NCBI GenBank assembly: GCA_025201375.1
Contig: JAIWZP010000005.1
Coordinates: 744,001-808,000 of the forward strand
From: Gongronella butleri
Taxonomy: Eukaryota > Mucoromycota > Mucoromycetes > Mucorales > Cunninghamellaceae
Reading direction: 5' to 3'
Length of the DNA stretch: 64,000 nucleotides
Positions 22,160 through 33,849 of the stretch are shown one piece after another (the first letter of the stretch is position 1; the number at the start of each line of letters is the position of its first letter). The position numbers were made by a program, and so were the translations under genes. The notes under the pieces were generated by a model, which saw nothing but the letters and a program-made list of their open reading frames with translations, made no database searches and was not told the DNA's origin.

Positions 22160-24076
22160 TCAATCCGAGGCTTTGCCGGACGCATTGCTGCTGTTGCTAG
22201 AAGAGGAGGTGGCAGCAGCGATGGTGGTGTTGCCCGGGCCTTTGATGAAGAGTGGATTCTTGCTAAATGAGAGCCGGATGCCACCCTTGATGGAAGTGGT
22301 GAGGCAATGGCCTTGGTGATCATTGAGTGCCTGAGTGGCGAGGGTGACGTCCTCAAATTCGACAAAGCACATGGGTCCCTGGGGCTTGTTGCGGAAGCAC
22401 ATGCGCTTGTAACCTCGGCATTTTGAGAACAATTGGCGCAATTCGTCCTCGTTGGTGCTTGGTGGCAGGTTGCCGACATACAAGGTGTTGCAGGGAGGGT
22501 TCTGATCGGCCGGATTGGAGGGGCGGTGGATGGATGGCACGCTGGGAGAACGCAGATCCGTGACATTGGTGGCCTGGACGGTCAGGCTGTTCATGCGGCT
22601 GGCCAACAGATCATCGAGCAAGGGCGAGGTGCCAAAGAGACGGTCGTTGGACACTGGCGACGATTTGGACAGGTAGGAAAAGTCGTCGTCGATATGAAGA
22701 GGATGCTGTTGATGCTGCTGCTGATGAAGAGGATGAGGATGATGAAGAGGATGCGTATGCGTATGAGGAGCTGGTGCTGCAAGAGGATGCGGGTGCTGTT
22801 GTTGTTGATGTTGTTGTTGCTGATGAGGTTGTTGTTGGCTGCCATTGGCAGTGCCATTGAGATGATGCTGGGATGACGAAGTGGATATTTGCGAAAATGG
22901 GGACGTAAACGACGACGACAACTGCGAAGATGGTGGAACGACGCCCGTGCCAAAATGCCTGGGCGGCGACATGATACCCAGATCATTGGGCGGGCGCGCA
23001 TCGAACGAATTGGATCGCAAATTCGTAAACAACGAATCTCCAAAAATGGGCGTGCTGGGCGACGAGAACGGATCGGGCAAAAAGGGGTCCATTTTGTGCT
23101 GTTGCTGCTGAAAGTCGGCAGGAGACAGGAGATCGCTGGGCAATGGCGAGAATGCATCGAACGAGGCCGATGATTGCGATTGACGGCCCAATTTCCTCGA
23201 AAGCAGGCTCAACGTGCCATCACCAATGGTCGATGGAGCCGCAGGGGCAGGGGCAGGGGCAGGTGCGCTAATGGCTGCTGCATTGGACGACGACGTCGAT
23301 GCACTCGTGGCAGGCGTGCTGAAGCTCGTGCCATGAAGGCCATTGGCGACCATGGTCGTGGCTGCGGCTGCGGCTGCGGCTGCGGCGGCATGGTTGTTAT
23401 TCGGGGGCGACGTCGTAGCTCCATTGGTCATGGACGTGGGCGTCAATGTGCCCGACGTGGATGCGGTATGCTGCGTGCTGTTGGATGCAAAGGTATTGTT
23501 GATCGGCGCCACAGACCCGCGCTTGATATGCAAATTCTTCTTGGCCATCTCGGCTTTGAGCATCGTGCCTTTTTCCTGGTCGATCTTTTTGCCACTCAGT
23601 ACGTCCACTGCCTCCATCGCCTCTAAACGAGTACGGAAGCGCGCAAACCCAATCTAAAAATGGATGAAAATCAATGAAAAAAATTAAAAAAATGAGAAAA
23701 TCCGCCCAATTGATCCCCCAATTCACCAAATGGGCCCTGGACAACCCAAAAAAAAAAAAAAAAAAGAATTTGGTCTTACCATTTGCTTTTTGCCGCCATT
23801 GGAGCTGATGGAGGTGTCGTCTTCCTGATCCTTTGAGTGCCATTTGAGCGAAGCCGCTTCAAATCCTGGGCAAAAGGTAAACATGTTTTGAAACTCGCGC
23901 TCCGTCATGTCATCGGGAAAGCCGACAATGAAAACAGTCGACACCTCGTCGGCCAAGGTGCCCGGCTGGAAGAAGCTGCTGCTGTTGGGCGTCGCCGACA
24001 GGGGATGGATGCGCATATCCAGCGACGACGAAAACAGGCCGCCACCATTGGACATTGTCGCCTCGCTGGTCATCAT
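22160..24076 (-). CDS. WHI3: Whi3-like RNA-binding protein (two RRMs)
   Basis: Whi3 proteins bind mRNAs, in yeast the G1 cyclin CLN3 message, and form condensates. Two exons, 24076-23780 and 23653-22160, 596 residues. RRM1 is split by the intron: [19 protein letters not shown] before it and [16 protein letters not shown] after it. The C-terminal RRM2 is strongly Whi3-like, with RNP2 [12 protein letters not shown], the YKRMCFRNK segment, RNP1-like MCFVEFEDV, and [13 protein letters not shown]. Between them lie about 330 residues of low-complexity sequence with alanine, glutamine, histidine and serine runs (for example [13 protein letters not shown]), as expected for the condensate-forming region. 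Start at 24076 is the first Met; a second Met follows at residue 2. It is divergent from the uridine-kinase-like gene, with a shared upstream region of about 790 bp. Confidence 0.93.
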
Positions 24077-24865
24077 GGCAAGGAAACGGGCTGAAAAGAA
24101 TGTAAAGGGGCGAAAAAAATCAAAAAGGTGCTGTGTTTGCTAGACAGGTTCGTATGCAGCGAGTCAAGAAAAAAAAGGGGTGGAATCAAAAAGATGCAAA
24201 GCTAAAAAGAAAAAAAACACGATGGATGGAGGAGAGGGGGGGGGATGGGCGGGACGGTGGGGAAAGCACAGAGAAAGAGGAGAGGGGAAGAAAGTGAAAT
24301 AATAAAATAAAAAAAAGAGAAAGGAGAGCGTTTGCAAGCAAAAAGGAAAGGAAAAAGGTCCTCAGAAAAAAAAACAGTCAGAAAAGTTTGATTCCAAAGT
24401 GGAAAAGTGGGTCCAAGTGTTTTTTTTCATTCTCCATGCGATTTGAATGGTCAGCCCATGACGCAATTGGAACAAGCATTTCACCCCATTGCAAACTTTA
24501 TTGCAAGCCTCGTCTCCCCGCCCTTCCTTTGCTCCCTTTTTCCCTTTTGCCCCAACCGACCGATCAAGCAAGGGGCCAAGCAAAAAAAAAGGGGAAACAT
24601 ACAAATCACGACCAAAAACAAAAAAATAAAAAAATACAAGCAAAACGGCCATTGGTTGCCATGTCAATCAAAAAAAAAAAATATGAAGTTTTCCATGGCA
24701 AATGACCCATCCATCGTCCGATCCCAATTGCCGGATTTGGGCAACCAAGAGAGACGGGCGGGGATTGAAAAAGCGAAAAATGCACGGCTCGCGCACAAAC
24801 AAAAAAAAGCGCCTCTTTTGCTCTGTCGTCTCTTTTTCGCTCGTTCCACGTTCTTTTCGCGCAAA
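24077..24865. other. Divergent intergenic region, Whi3 and uridine-kinase-like genes
   Basis: Presumed shared promoter region with A-rich runs and CT-rich leader segments next to both start codons. No gene and no clear TATA box seen. Confidence 0.4.
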
Positions 24866-26179
24866 ATGTCGATTGATAGCTCGGCGTATACTGATCCCTC
24901 TTACTTTAAGTTCTCGCTAAAGACGCCCATGCTTGTGGGCATTGCGGGCGGGCCCCAGGCCGGCAAGGTAAGGCGCTTTTTTCGCTTTTGCGCCCCCTTT
25001 TTCGATTTCCCACGCCATTTCGTTGCTGACCCTCGGTGATCCTACCTTGTAGTTGAAAATGTGTCAGCACATTCGTGATCGGTTCAAGGGCGGCCAGGCC
25101 ACCAAGGTCGCTATTCTGAGCTTGACCGACTTTTACCGCGAATTGACGCCCGAGGAGCGCAGCCTTTTCCAAGAAGGCCAATTGAACCTCGACCACCCAA
25201 GTAAAGCGCTTTTAGGTTTGCCCATGAGCATTCATGCAAGGCACCAAAAAAAAAAAGGTGCGGGCCGGGAGCTAATGATCTCCCATTTCTTGTTTTTTTT
25301 TTTTGTTAGACATGTTTGATTTTGACGCTCTTGTGGCTGTGCTCGAGTTGCTCTTGCGCAAGGAGACGGTCACGGTCCCCGTCTGGGATCGTGCGACGCA
25401 CACGAGGTAAAGATGAAAAAAAGTGAGACGCGAATCACCTGCTTACGCGTCATTTTTAGAAAATCGACGCGCACAATTGAGCCAGTCGACGCGATTCTCC
25501 TCGAGGGCACGCTTCTTCTGTGCAGCAAGAGGCTACGCGAGCTCATGTTCATGAAAGTCTACATCGACGTCGACAGCGACGAGCGCCTCACCCAGCGAGG
25601 TAAGTAAAAAAAAAAAAAACACGAAAATACGCCAATCCATGCGTATCCCACGCATCCAGACGCATCTGAGCGTGTCATAGCATGACAGGATGAACCACGC
25701 AGGACTGCAACCCACAAAAACACGAAAAGACGCCCAACAAACGCGGTTTGCGACGTGATTTTGTATGATTTACTCTTTCCCCCTCCCGTTTAGTGCGCCA
25801 ATTGACTTCTGGTGAGGGCCGCGTGGTGCCCGTCAACACGTTGCTCAACGAGTATGTCAACTTTGTCAAGCCCATGTTTGAGGAATTTGTCGCGCCGGTA
25901 AAAAAAAAAAAAAAAAAAAAGTCAAAAATTGTGCGCTGATGGCCGTTTTTTTAGTCCAAGAAATACGCGGATATCATTGTCCCTCGAGGCGTCGAGAATC
26001 TTGCAGCACTGCAAGTGCTCGAGAACCACCTGGGTGACCATCTCCGCCGCGGTGCACGTCCATCGATCGACACCAATGCCAATTTGGCCGCGTCCATTGA
26101 GCGTTCGGCGACGCCAACGCTTCGATCAGATGTCCTTGCGCAATCGGCCCAGAGCCCCTTCAAGAACATCCCTCAATGA
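24866..26179 (+). CDS. Uridine-cytidine kinase-like protein with altered active-site motifs
   Basis: Uridine kinase fold (nucleoside salvage family). Six exons: 24866-24967, 25053-25200, 25310-25406, 25460-25599, 25794-25897 and 25955-26179, 271 residues, all in phase. Family landmarks: LVGIAGGPQAGK (P-loop region), LSLTDFYREL, NLDHPNMFDFD, LLEGTLLLCS, KVYIDVDSDERLTQR and the conserved KPMFEEFVAPSKKYADIIVP block. Two normally conserved positions look changed. The Ser/Thr that follows GK in the Walker A motif is Leu, and the catalytic Asp of the usual DSFY motif appears displaced (TDFY). It may be a divergent kinase or a pseudokinase. The change sits exactly at the first intron, so the junction needs transcript proof; the placed acceptor is the only one that keeps frame. 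Confidence 0.85.
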
Positions 26180-26581
26180 GCCCCCTTCCATCTCCCTTCC
26201 CTTGCATTATACCTGAAGTAAAAGGCATTTCCATCCCCAATTCGTATTTTTTTTTTTTTTCGTGCGATTTGCTGCACTGACCTTGCATGACTTCCATAAA
26301 TGGGCATGGTCTCCTCAGGCTGCGCAGCCACGCCAAAAAAAAAAATTAGGGGATAAAAATGGTTTCAGCGTCGTGAGCGGCCAAACCAAGCTGAATTGCC
26401 GTGTACCATGTTGTGGATCACGGTTGATAGTTCACCCTCGGGCTGAGACTATTTAAATGTTTTTTGGTTGACCACATTTAGGGCGCCCTGTGCTGCATAA
26501 ATACCCAAACAAAAAGACGTCATTGCATTTCTTAAGTTTTTTTTTATTTTGCCACTTTTCCTCTTTCTGTCACCCGCTCAG
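26180..26581. other. Spacer before the thioesterase gene
   Basis: About 400 bp without a gene. It contains the probable 3' UTR of the uridine-kinase-like gene, a T run (26247-26260) and a pyrimidine-rich leader before 26582. Confidence 0.4.
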
Positions 26582-27595
26582 ATGGCGAGTCTTTTTGATA
26601 AAGGCACGCACGTCGTTTATTTGGGAAAATCATCGTGGGGCACGCACATTTTCGCCGGTGAAGTGTCCAAGGTATTGAAAATTGTTTACGTTTTGACCAG
26701 ATCACCGATCATTGACGAATTGCTCTTACCCTCTTTTCAATTTTTTGCGCTGTAGAGGTTTGCCCTTGGCAATGCACCTCTCGTAAACGCCTGGGTGCCT
26801 GATGGACGGCAGGGGGGAGGGCTTGACACGTGAATGTTGAATTATTTCTTTTCTAAGGGTGGGTACACATCATCAATTGCGCTTGCCGCTGTGCTGGAGC
26901 ACTTTACGGGCAAGCGGCAGCAAGACCCGGTGGCGATGAACACGTTTTTCTTACGCAAGACGGAATTCGCACCGGTGATTGTTGAGGTGCAAGATTTAAA
27001 AATGTCGCGTCGCGGGTATTGCACGTCGCAAGTGACGCTGAAGCAATGTGAAAGCGCACACAGCATGCTGCAACGGCTCGAGGATTACGACGCGCAGCAG
27101 TACGTATCCAAGGTGATGGCCGTGGTGACAATGGGCAACATGGACGACGAAAAGGGGATCACAAATTACCACAAATTGCCGCCGTGTCCAGCATTGGACA
27201 CGAGCCGCGTGTTTGTCGAAGGCGACCATGATCTGGTCGAAGTGGGCAAGGTATGCTTGGACGCACAGTGCATCCGCAAAGGCGCATTGGACGCGTTGCC
27301 GCCTGAAATCCATGAAATCATTGCGTTCCAGGACGGCCGCCAAATGGACGCGAAAGCCATGGCCTTTTTCTGCGACATGCTAATCTCGCCGCCCAATCAG
27401 CTGGGCGAACGCGTTTTTGGTGGCCCCTTGTGGTGCCCCACCATGCAGATGGAAATCGTTTTTAAACGTCGCTTCACGGCAAAAGATATACAATTGGCTG
27501 CAAGCTACTTTACGCACGCCGTCCGTGACAATCGCTTCGACATTGATGGCTGGCTATGGACCATGGATGGCGAATTGGTGGCGACAACGAGGTAA
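26582..27595 (+). CDS. Thioesterase-superfamily protein (TesB/4HBT-like double hotdog)
   Basis: Probable acyl-CoA thioesterase; the exact substrate cannot be told. Three exons: 26582-26671, a 27-nt exon 26756-26782, and 26858-27595, 284 residues. The joined sequence reads RFALGNAPL then GGYTSSIALAAVLEHF, the typical opening of the first hotdog domain in this family, where the GGY loop and following helix shape the acyl pocket. Downstream come DPVAMNTFFLRKTEFAPVIV and SRRGYCTSQVTLKQ (strands of the first domain), and the second hotdog with LWCPTMQMEIVFKRR and the C-terminal DIDGWLWTMDGELVATTR. That last strand carries the D/W...S/TR pattern of TesB-like proteins. Confidence 0.85.
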
Positions 27596-28476
27596 AATAA
27601 GAGAAAAAAAATAAAAAATCAAGAAAAAGCACAATGAAAGCGCCAAGCATTCGTGAGCCCAATTTATCACCCCCTGATTTCTTTCTTGTTTTTCTGCGCA
27701 CGCTATGAATAGACATCAAGTAAGAAAATATCATACAGCCATCTTTCTTGGGATGGCCAATATGAAATGAATGAAAAACAAGAAAATGCATCCATTCGGA
27801 GCGAATGGACAGGTGATACTCACCCTTTTTTTTTTTTTCTTTAAAAAAGTGTCTCGCGATTCCACGGGAACGCAAGGTCAAAAATGGCGCTTCCAAGCTT
27901 TGAATTTGCATCCTATCATCATGGTTCCAATAAAACATGCAAACCATCATAAAATGGCTCCATCAGCTCCGCCGCCTCGTTGTTCCCCGCTCGCCGTCGG
28001 GATCCACGGGCCCTTGTGCAACGTCTCTCATGCCGATTTGCACTCGACGTTTCATATTTTGCATGAATGGCCAGTCATGGACCGTGTTCTCGCTTGTTTT
28101 GCAGCCATTGCGCCTCTTTCGAGACAAATTGGAGCTGCATGGCACTGCAGCAAGGCCACTCAAGAAATCATGGCGGTCCTTTTTGGCCAAAAGCACGCTG
28201 ATTTCAGCAAAATGAACATGAGCAAAAGGACGATTCCAGCCCAAACATGCACGACTTTCCATTTCTGAACATTTTCTTCTTGGCACCACACACAGCAGCT
28301 CCTGAGTTTTTAAAAGGGCTTGCCAAGAATAGCAAGCGGGTTTCTTTGCACTTTTTTTTTTCTTTTTTTTTGCCGCCTCTATTCCCATTTTTTTTCTTTC
28401 TTTTTGTCTTTTGTCTTTTTCTTTTTTTGCTTGTCATCCACCTCTTTTCCACCTTTTCTTGAAAATTTTAAAACTC
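27596..28476. other. Spacer upstream of pacC
   Basis: About 880 bp with no supported gene. ORF 27771-28268 has no recognisable domain. The final 130 bp (28345-28470) are extremely T/C-rich and probably form the 5' leader of the pacC mRNA. Confidence 0.45.
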
Positions 28477-30393
28477 ATGGACAGCGACGACGAGATTCAC
28501 TGCCTCTGGAAGGACTGCGAGCGCACGTTCTTTGATGCCGAGATACTTTACAGCCATTTGACGAATGACCACGTTGGGCGCAAGTCCACGGGCAACTTGT
28601 GCCTGACGTGCCATTGGGACGACTGCGAGGTGACCGTCATCAAGCGCGATCACATCACCAGCCATTTGCGCGTGCACGTGCCATTGAAGCCGCACCGATG
28701 CTCGTATTGCAAAAAAGCGTTCAAACGGCCTCAGGACCTTAAAAAGCACGAAAAGATCCACACGGAAGAACACATTGCCACGCTGCGCAGCCACACTCGC
28801 TACCACCACCATCACCAGCAACATCAACAGCAGCAGCAACAAGCACAATTCATCTCACAACAGCCAATGCACCACCATCCGCTTACACCACCACGCATCG
28901 TCGATGGCTATCTTAGCCCAATGAGCAAAGGGTCCCCGCGCCACCCGGTCTCGCCTCCGCACAGCACTTATTCCGAAGGTACGTTTATAAAAATCGAGAG
29001 AAAATCGAGAAAAAAAAAGAGGCAAAGTGAGGTGAAATGAGTGATTTGATCAAAAATTTCGGCAATCGACCAAAAAAAAAAAAAAAATCAAGAAAAAGAA
29101 TAAGAGGGCGACAAAAAAAAAGGGGGTACCAAAAAAAAAAGGGGACACAAGGCCCTCAGAGACTCAATTATTTTTTTCTTTCGATATAAAATAGACATCA
29201 GCTCGGGCAGCGACCAGTCCAATTGGATGCATTCGCAGCAGTACAAGACGAGCATCTCGCCATCGACGGATTTGTCAGATCAATTCCCCATGGAGGTGAT
29301 GCAACAATACGCGAGTGTGCCAATGGACAAGGCGTATGTGGCGTCGATGCCTGTTGGACCATTCAGCTCGCCCGAGGACGCGCTGCACGGGTTGTTTGCC
29401 AATGACAATAAGATGTTACCGCAGTACGACGACGACGCCATGCAGCGATTGGACTATTTGCAGCAGATGATGGCGGCCGGCGCTTTTGTACCTTCTCAAC
29501 TCAATTTGCAAATCTCAAGTGAGCAGCAACTGGCCGATATGAACCAATGGCTTGCGCAGCTGGGTGCATCCATGGATGGCGGCGGCGCACCTCTGGCTGG
29601 TGCTGGTGCTGGTGCTGGTGCGGGCGCTGATGACATGATGATGTCGACCGACCCAATGCTCACGCAAGGCTTCCATCCGGCCCAGTACGACCAGTACGTG
29701 CGGTCCGCGCCCATCGACGCGTACTACCAAGCGCCCACCGTGCCGTCGCAGCAATTGGACCCCCAGCAGCCGCCACAGCCACAGCAACACGCATGGAATG
29801 GCGCGTACGTGCCATCGCAAGACGTGGCGCTCGGCACCATTGTCGGCCAGCGCACACACGTCCCGCCGCAGGCAGACATCTTGCAGGATTTCAACGACAA
29901 CAAGATCATCCACACCCAGTACGTCACCTCCGGCGATGGCATGGCCTACGACAACCCAAACACACGCGTCGACAAGAAAAACGTCGATCCTGTCCCGCGC
30001 CCAAAGGTCGATGCCGCCGCACCTACCGTCAACGACAAGGAAAACATCACCCACGTCGTCAATGTCTTCGCCGCCATCCCGTTGCAAGGCGAAACCGCCT
30101 CAATTCCAGACGAAAAGACCAAAAACGCGAAACCCGCCCAAAAGGACGCCGACGTGCCAAAGCCAAAGCCGACCGGTGACACCATTCAGGATCTGCTTGT
30201 CAATTTCAACGACATGCACCTCGAAAGCAAGCCGCCCACCACAAAGCCCGCGCCAATCGCACGTCAACAAGCCCAGCAGCGCCATCGTCAGCTTTTGCGT
30301 GATATTTCCACGTGGATCCAACAAGCCTACGACAATCAATCCCCCGCATCAAAATCATCCAATCCGTCCAATTCGCCCCTCAGAGTGAAATGA
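28477..30393 (+). CDS. pacC: PacC/Rim101-type pH-response transcription factor
   Basis: Zinc-finger regulator activated by the Pal/Rim pathway at alkaline pH. Two exons, 28477-28978 and 29195-30393, 566 residues. Three C2H2 fingers lie at residues 8-110: [40 protein letters not shown] with a following HLRVH, and [20 protein letters not shown]. They match the PacC finger set closely, including the tandem W residues of finger 1 and 2 that pack against each other. A His/Gln-rich stretch follows, then a long acidic and Ala/Gln-rich region with an [10 protein letters not shown] repeat, and a C-terminal [13 protein letters not shown] helix. There is no upstream domain; the start is the first Met before finger 1. 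Confidence 0.92.
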
Positions 30394-30948
30394 TGGATGG
30401 CGACCCACCATGGGATAGAAACTCCCTTTTCTGTAGTATAGGTTTTTTTTTTTCTTTTCTTTTTTGTGAATTTTGCAAAGTTTCCGCCTTTTTTTTTATG
30501 ATCTCATCGACATTTGTCACATTCAACAGGCAATATCATCTACTTTTCCCTCACAACCCCACTTGAAAATAAAAAAAAAGCTTGGACCAGCTGCAATTGA
30601 ACCTGATCAGGCAACCATGGCCACGCACAGGCAAGCCCTGACTTTGAATGCCCGCGCTGAAGATTATGGAATGAAGCATGTGAACGCCTGGCGGGGGCCA
30701 AGGCTGCCCCAACTGTTTTCTGCCAAACCCGCTCCTTTTTTTATATCCTCACTTTCAGTCGCAGCACGTTTCTTTTTTTTTTTTTCTTTCTTTTTCTTCA
30801 ATTTTGATCTTGTATTATTATTCCCTTTCTTTTTTTTTTATTGATTATTTGAACAATGGTTGCTGGTAATGCCACGTCAATTTGTCGATGCTCAATACCT
30901 CCCCATGGCAGAGAGACAAAAAAAAAACACACACAAAAGAAAGACCCA
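30394..30948. other. Spacer between pacC and FAT1-like gene
   Basis: No gene seen. T-rich on the plus strand (30440-30500 and 30770-30840). Confidence 0.4.
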
Positions 30949-33616
30949 ATGGCTCATTTTGCCCCGTCTGTCGATCCTTTTTTAGATTCATTGTTGCCTG
31001 TCGTTGCTGCCGGTGCCGCTGGTTTCCTCGGCAGCATGTACTTGGACGCTCGTCTCCTATTGAGCCGTGATGCCCACCAGCTGCGTGCCGGTGCCATTGC
31101 CAAGATTTAGTAAGGAAAACGCAAAAAAAAAAATAATCATGTGGCGCGCAATTTGCCTCGTGAACAAAGGAATTGACTTGCTTCTTTCATAGCCATCGCA
31201 TCTGGGAGTACAAGGACAAGCTCCATTACTATTTCCGCTTCAAGGATCGTGCAAAGGCGGCGCCCAACGACGTGTTCGTCATGTTTGAAGGCAAATCATA
31301 CACGTTCCGTCAGATTGAGCAAGGTAAAAAAACAAAAAAAAAAAAAAAGCTTTTGACGTGCTTCATTTGAATGCTCGGGTGACACGAATCTTTCCAAATT
31401 GGCTTGATTCCCCCTGACAGATTTATTCGGAACGGATGCATATGGTTGACTAACCTTCTTTTGTCTTTTTTTGTTAGCGTCTAATCGCCTGGTACGCACA
31501 ACCCCGCCGCAGCCCCTCCCTCTGTTGCCCCCCTCCTTCCCCCCGTCCCCTGATCCCCAATTGGCTCATCATTACTTCTTTTTTTTTTATTGTAGGCCCA
31601 TTGGCTCTTGGAACAAAATGTCAAGCGCAATGACATTGTGTGCATGATGATGCAAAATCACCCCACTTTCTTCGTGTCGCTGTTTGCCATTAGCAAGATT
31701 GGTGCCGTGCCCTCGCTGATCAACAACAATTTGGCCGACGATTCTCTGTTGCACTGCATCAATGTGGCCGAGGCCAAGCTTTTCCTGTTTGATCCCATGT
31801 ACGAGAAGCAGGTCGCCACCGTCACACCTCGTGCCGACGGCGTGCGCTTCTATGCGTATGGCGAGGCCACAGAGACCGCCGAATTCGCCTGCGACCTTGC
31901 CCCCGCCATTACCCCAAGCTTTTTGGCCGCCTACTCGGAAAAGGACACGGACGAAAAGCTCATCAAGGGCGTCGGCAACTCCGACCCTGCCTTTTTGATC
32001 TACACCAGCGGCACCACAGGCATGCCAAAGGCTGCCATCTCCCAACACTCGCGTGTCGCTTGTAAGCTTTTGTAAAAACATCGAAAAAAAAAGCAAATTT
32101 GGGCTCATTTTTATTTTTTTTTCGTTTTCTAGTCGGCATGAACATGTTTGCCAACATTGCAGGCATCACCAAGGATGACCGCGTTTACTGTGTGTTGCCC
32201 ATTTACCATAGCTCCGGGTGTAAGTCGCTCAAATCGCAAAAAAAAAGGAAAAAAAAAGGGGCGCGCGCGACCTGTCAAAACGCGTCATGCAAGTTAAATC
32301 ATGAAATCTCATTCTCTCGGTATTCTCTTCCATAACCTAATCAGTGATTGTGTCGTGCTCCACGGCCATGCTCTCGGGTGCCACCATCGTCTTGGGCCGC
32401 AAATTCTCGGCGCGCCGCTTCTGGAATGATTGTGTCGACTACAAGGTCACCATGTTCACTGTAAGTCGCGCGCGCGAAAAAAAAAAAGGAATTGGGATGC
32501 GCTTTTGCCATGAATTGACACGATTTGATGCGATTTGTCCCTTTTTTTTTCCTTTCTCTAGTACATTGGCGAGTTTTGCCGCTATTTGCTTAGCCAGCCG
32601 CCTCACCCTGAGGAGCGCAACCACAAGGTGCGCATGGTGTATGGCAATGGCATGCGTCCCGAAGTGTGGAATCGCTTCCGCGACCGCTTTGGCATTCCGA
32701 CGATCTTTGAGTTTTACGCGGCGACCGAGGCGCCCACCAGCTTGTTCAACGTGAACAGCGGGCACTTTGGCGCCGGTGCCGTCGGCCACCGTGGCTACTT
32801 GTTCCGCACGTTCCGTGGCGAGGTCAAGATGATCAAGATCGACCCCATCACCGAGGATCCGCTGCGCGGCCCCAATGGCTTGTGCGTCGAATGCGACTTT
32901 GACGAACAGGGCGAGCTCGTTGTGTGCATGGACCCCAACGACGCCGTCCAATTCGACGGCTACTACAAGAACAAAAAAGCAACTGACAAGAAAATCCTGC
33001 GCGACGTTGCCGTCAAGGGCGACGCCTACTTCCGCAGCGGCGACTTGCTCAAGCTCGACCGCGACGGCTTCTTTTACTTTGGCGACCGCGTCGGCGACAC
33101 CTTCCGCTGGAAATCAGAGAACGTCGCCACCACCGAAATTGCCCAGGCCCTCGGCGTCTACCCCGGCGTCGCAGAGGCAAACATCTACGGCGCACTCGTG
33201 CCCAACCATGACGGTCGTGCTGGTAAGAACCCAAGAAAAAAGAAGAAAAAAGAACACGACCACGTCCGCGACGCGTGCGTTTCAATGCCCGCCCAAAATG
33301 CTCATTTTTCCCTTTTTTTTCTAAAATCCCAGGTATGGCCGCCATTGTGCTCCAGCCCGGTGCCCAGATCGACTTCAAGGATCTGTACCAATACCTCAAG
33401 AAGAAGCTCCCTAAATACGCGATCCCCGTCTTCATCCGCTACGTGCCCGCCATGGAATTGACAGGCACGTTCAAACAACAAAAGGTCCAATTCCGAAACG
33501 ACGGCATTGAGATGGACAAGATTGAGGACCCCATGTTCTGGCTCCAGGGCGACACCTATGTGCCCTTTAACAAGGACGATTACCAACGCATCGTCGACGG
33601 CAAGGCCAAATTGTAA
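30949..33616 (+). CDS. FAT1: FAT1-type fatty acid transporter / very-long-chain acyl-CoA synthetase
   Basis: Activates fatty acids to acyl-CoA during uptake (FATP/Fat1 family, AMP-binding superfamily). Eight exons: 30949-31109, 31193-31323, 31478-31491 (14 nt), 31596-32061, 32133-32219, 32345-32460, 32562-33222 and 33333-33616, giving 639 residues, the family's usual size. An N-terminal hydrophobic segment (LLPVVAAGAAGFLGSMYLD) would anchor it to ER, peroxisome or lipid-droplet membrane. The ATP/AMP signature IYTSGTTGMPKAA is complete; the FATP motif FEFYAATEAPTSLFN and the late YFRSGDLLKLDRDGFFYFGD and GDTFRWKSENVATTE blocks are all present. It shares no close regulation with pacC that I can see. 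Confidence 0.96.
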
Positions 33617-33845
33617 AACATACTTTTGCCAACATATCCCCCTCTCCCCTCTTTAGAATTTTGATTCATGATACACGATTATAACGCGCTCGCTTTGTTC
33701 TCTTTTTCACCACCATTGAATGGTTGTATTTTATTGCTATGATCCATTAAAAAAAAGAAGTAATTCTTGTTCTTTCATTTTTTCTGCCCATCTCTTTGCA
33801 ATGAGATGGCTTTTTATTTCAAACTTTGCACAATACTTTCGATGC
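33617..33845. other. 3' flank of FAT1-like gene
   Basis: Short spacer, with an AATAAA-poor, AT-rich tail. A GATCCATTAAAAAA stretch near 33742 may be the polyadenylation zone. Confidence 0.3.
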
Positions 33846-33849
33846 CCAT

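Noticed and set aside
22700..22860. Minisatellite-like GATGATGAGG repeats
   Set aside because: These encode the His/Gln-rich low-complexity part of the Whi3-like protein on the other strand; not an independent repeat element.
27771..28268. 165-codon plus-strand ORF between the thioesterase and pacC genes
   Set aside because: No domain, no splice logic; likely chance in leader DNA.
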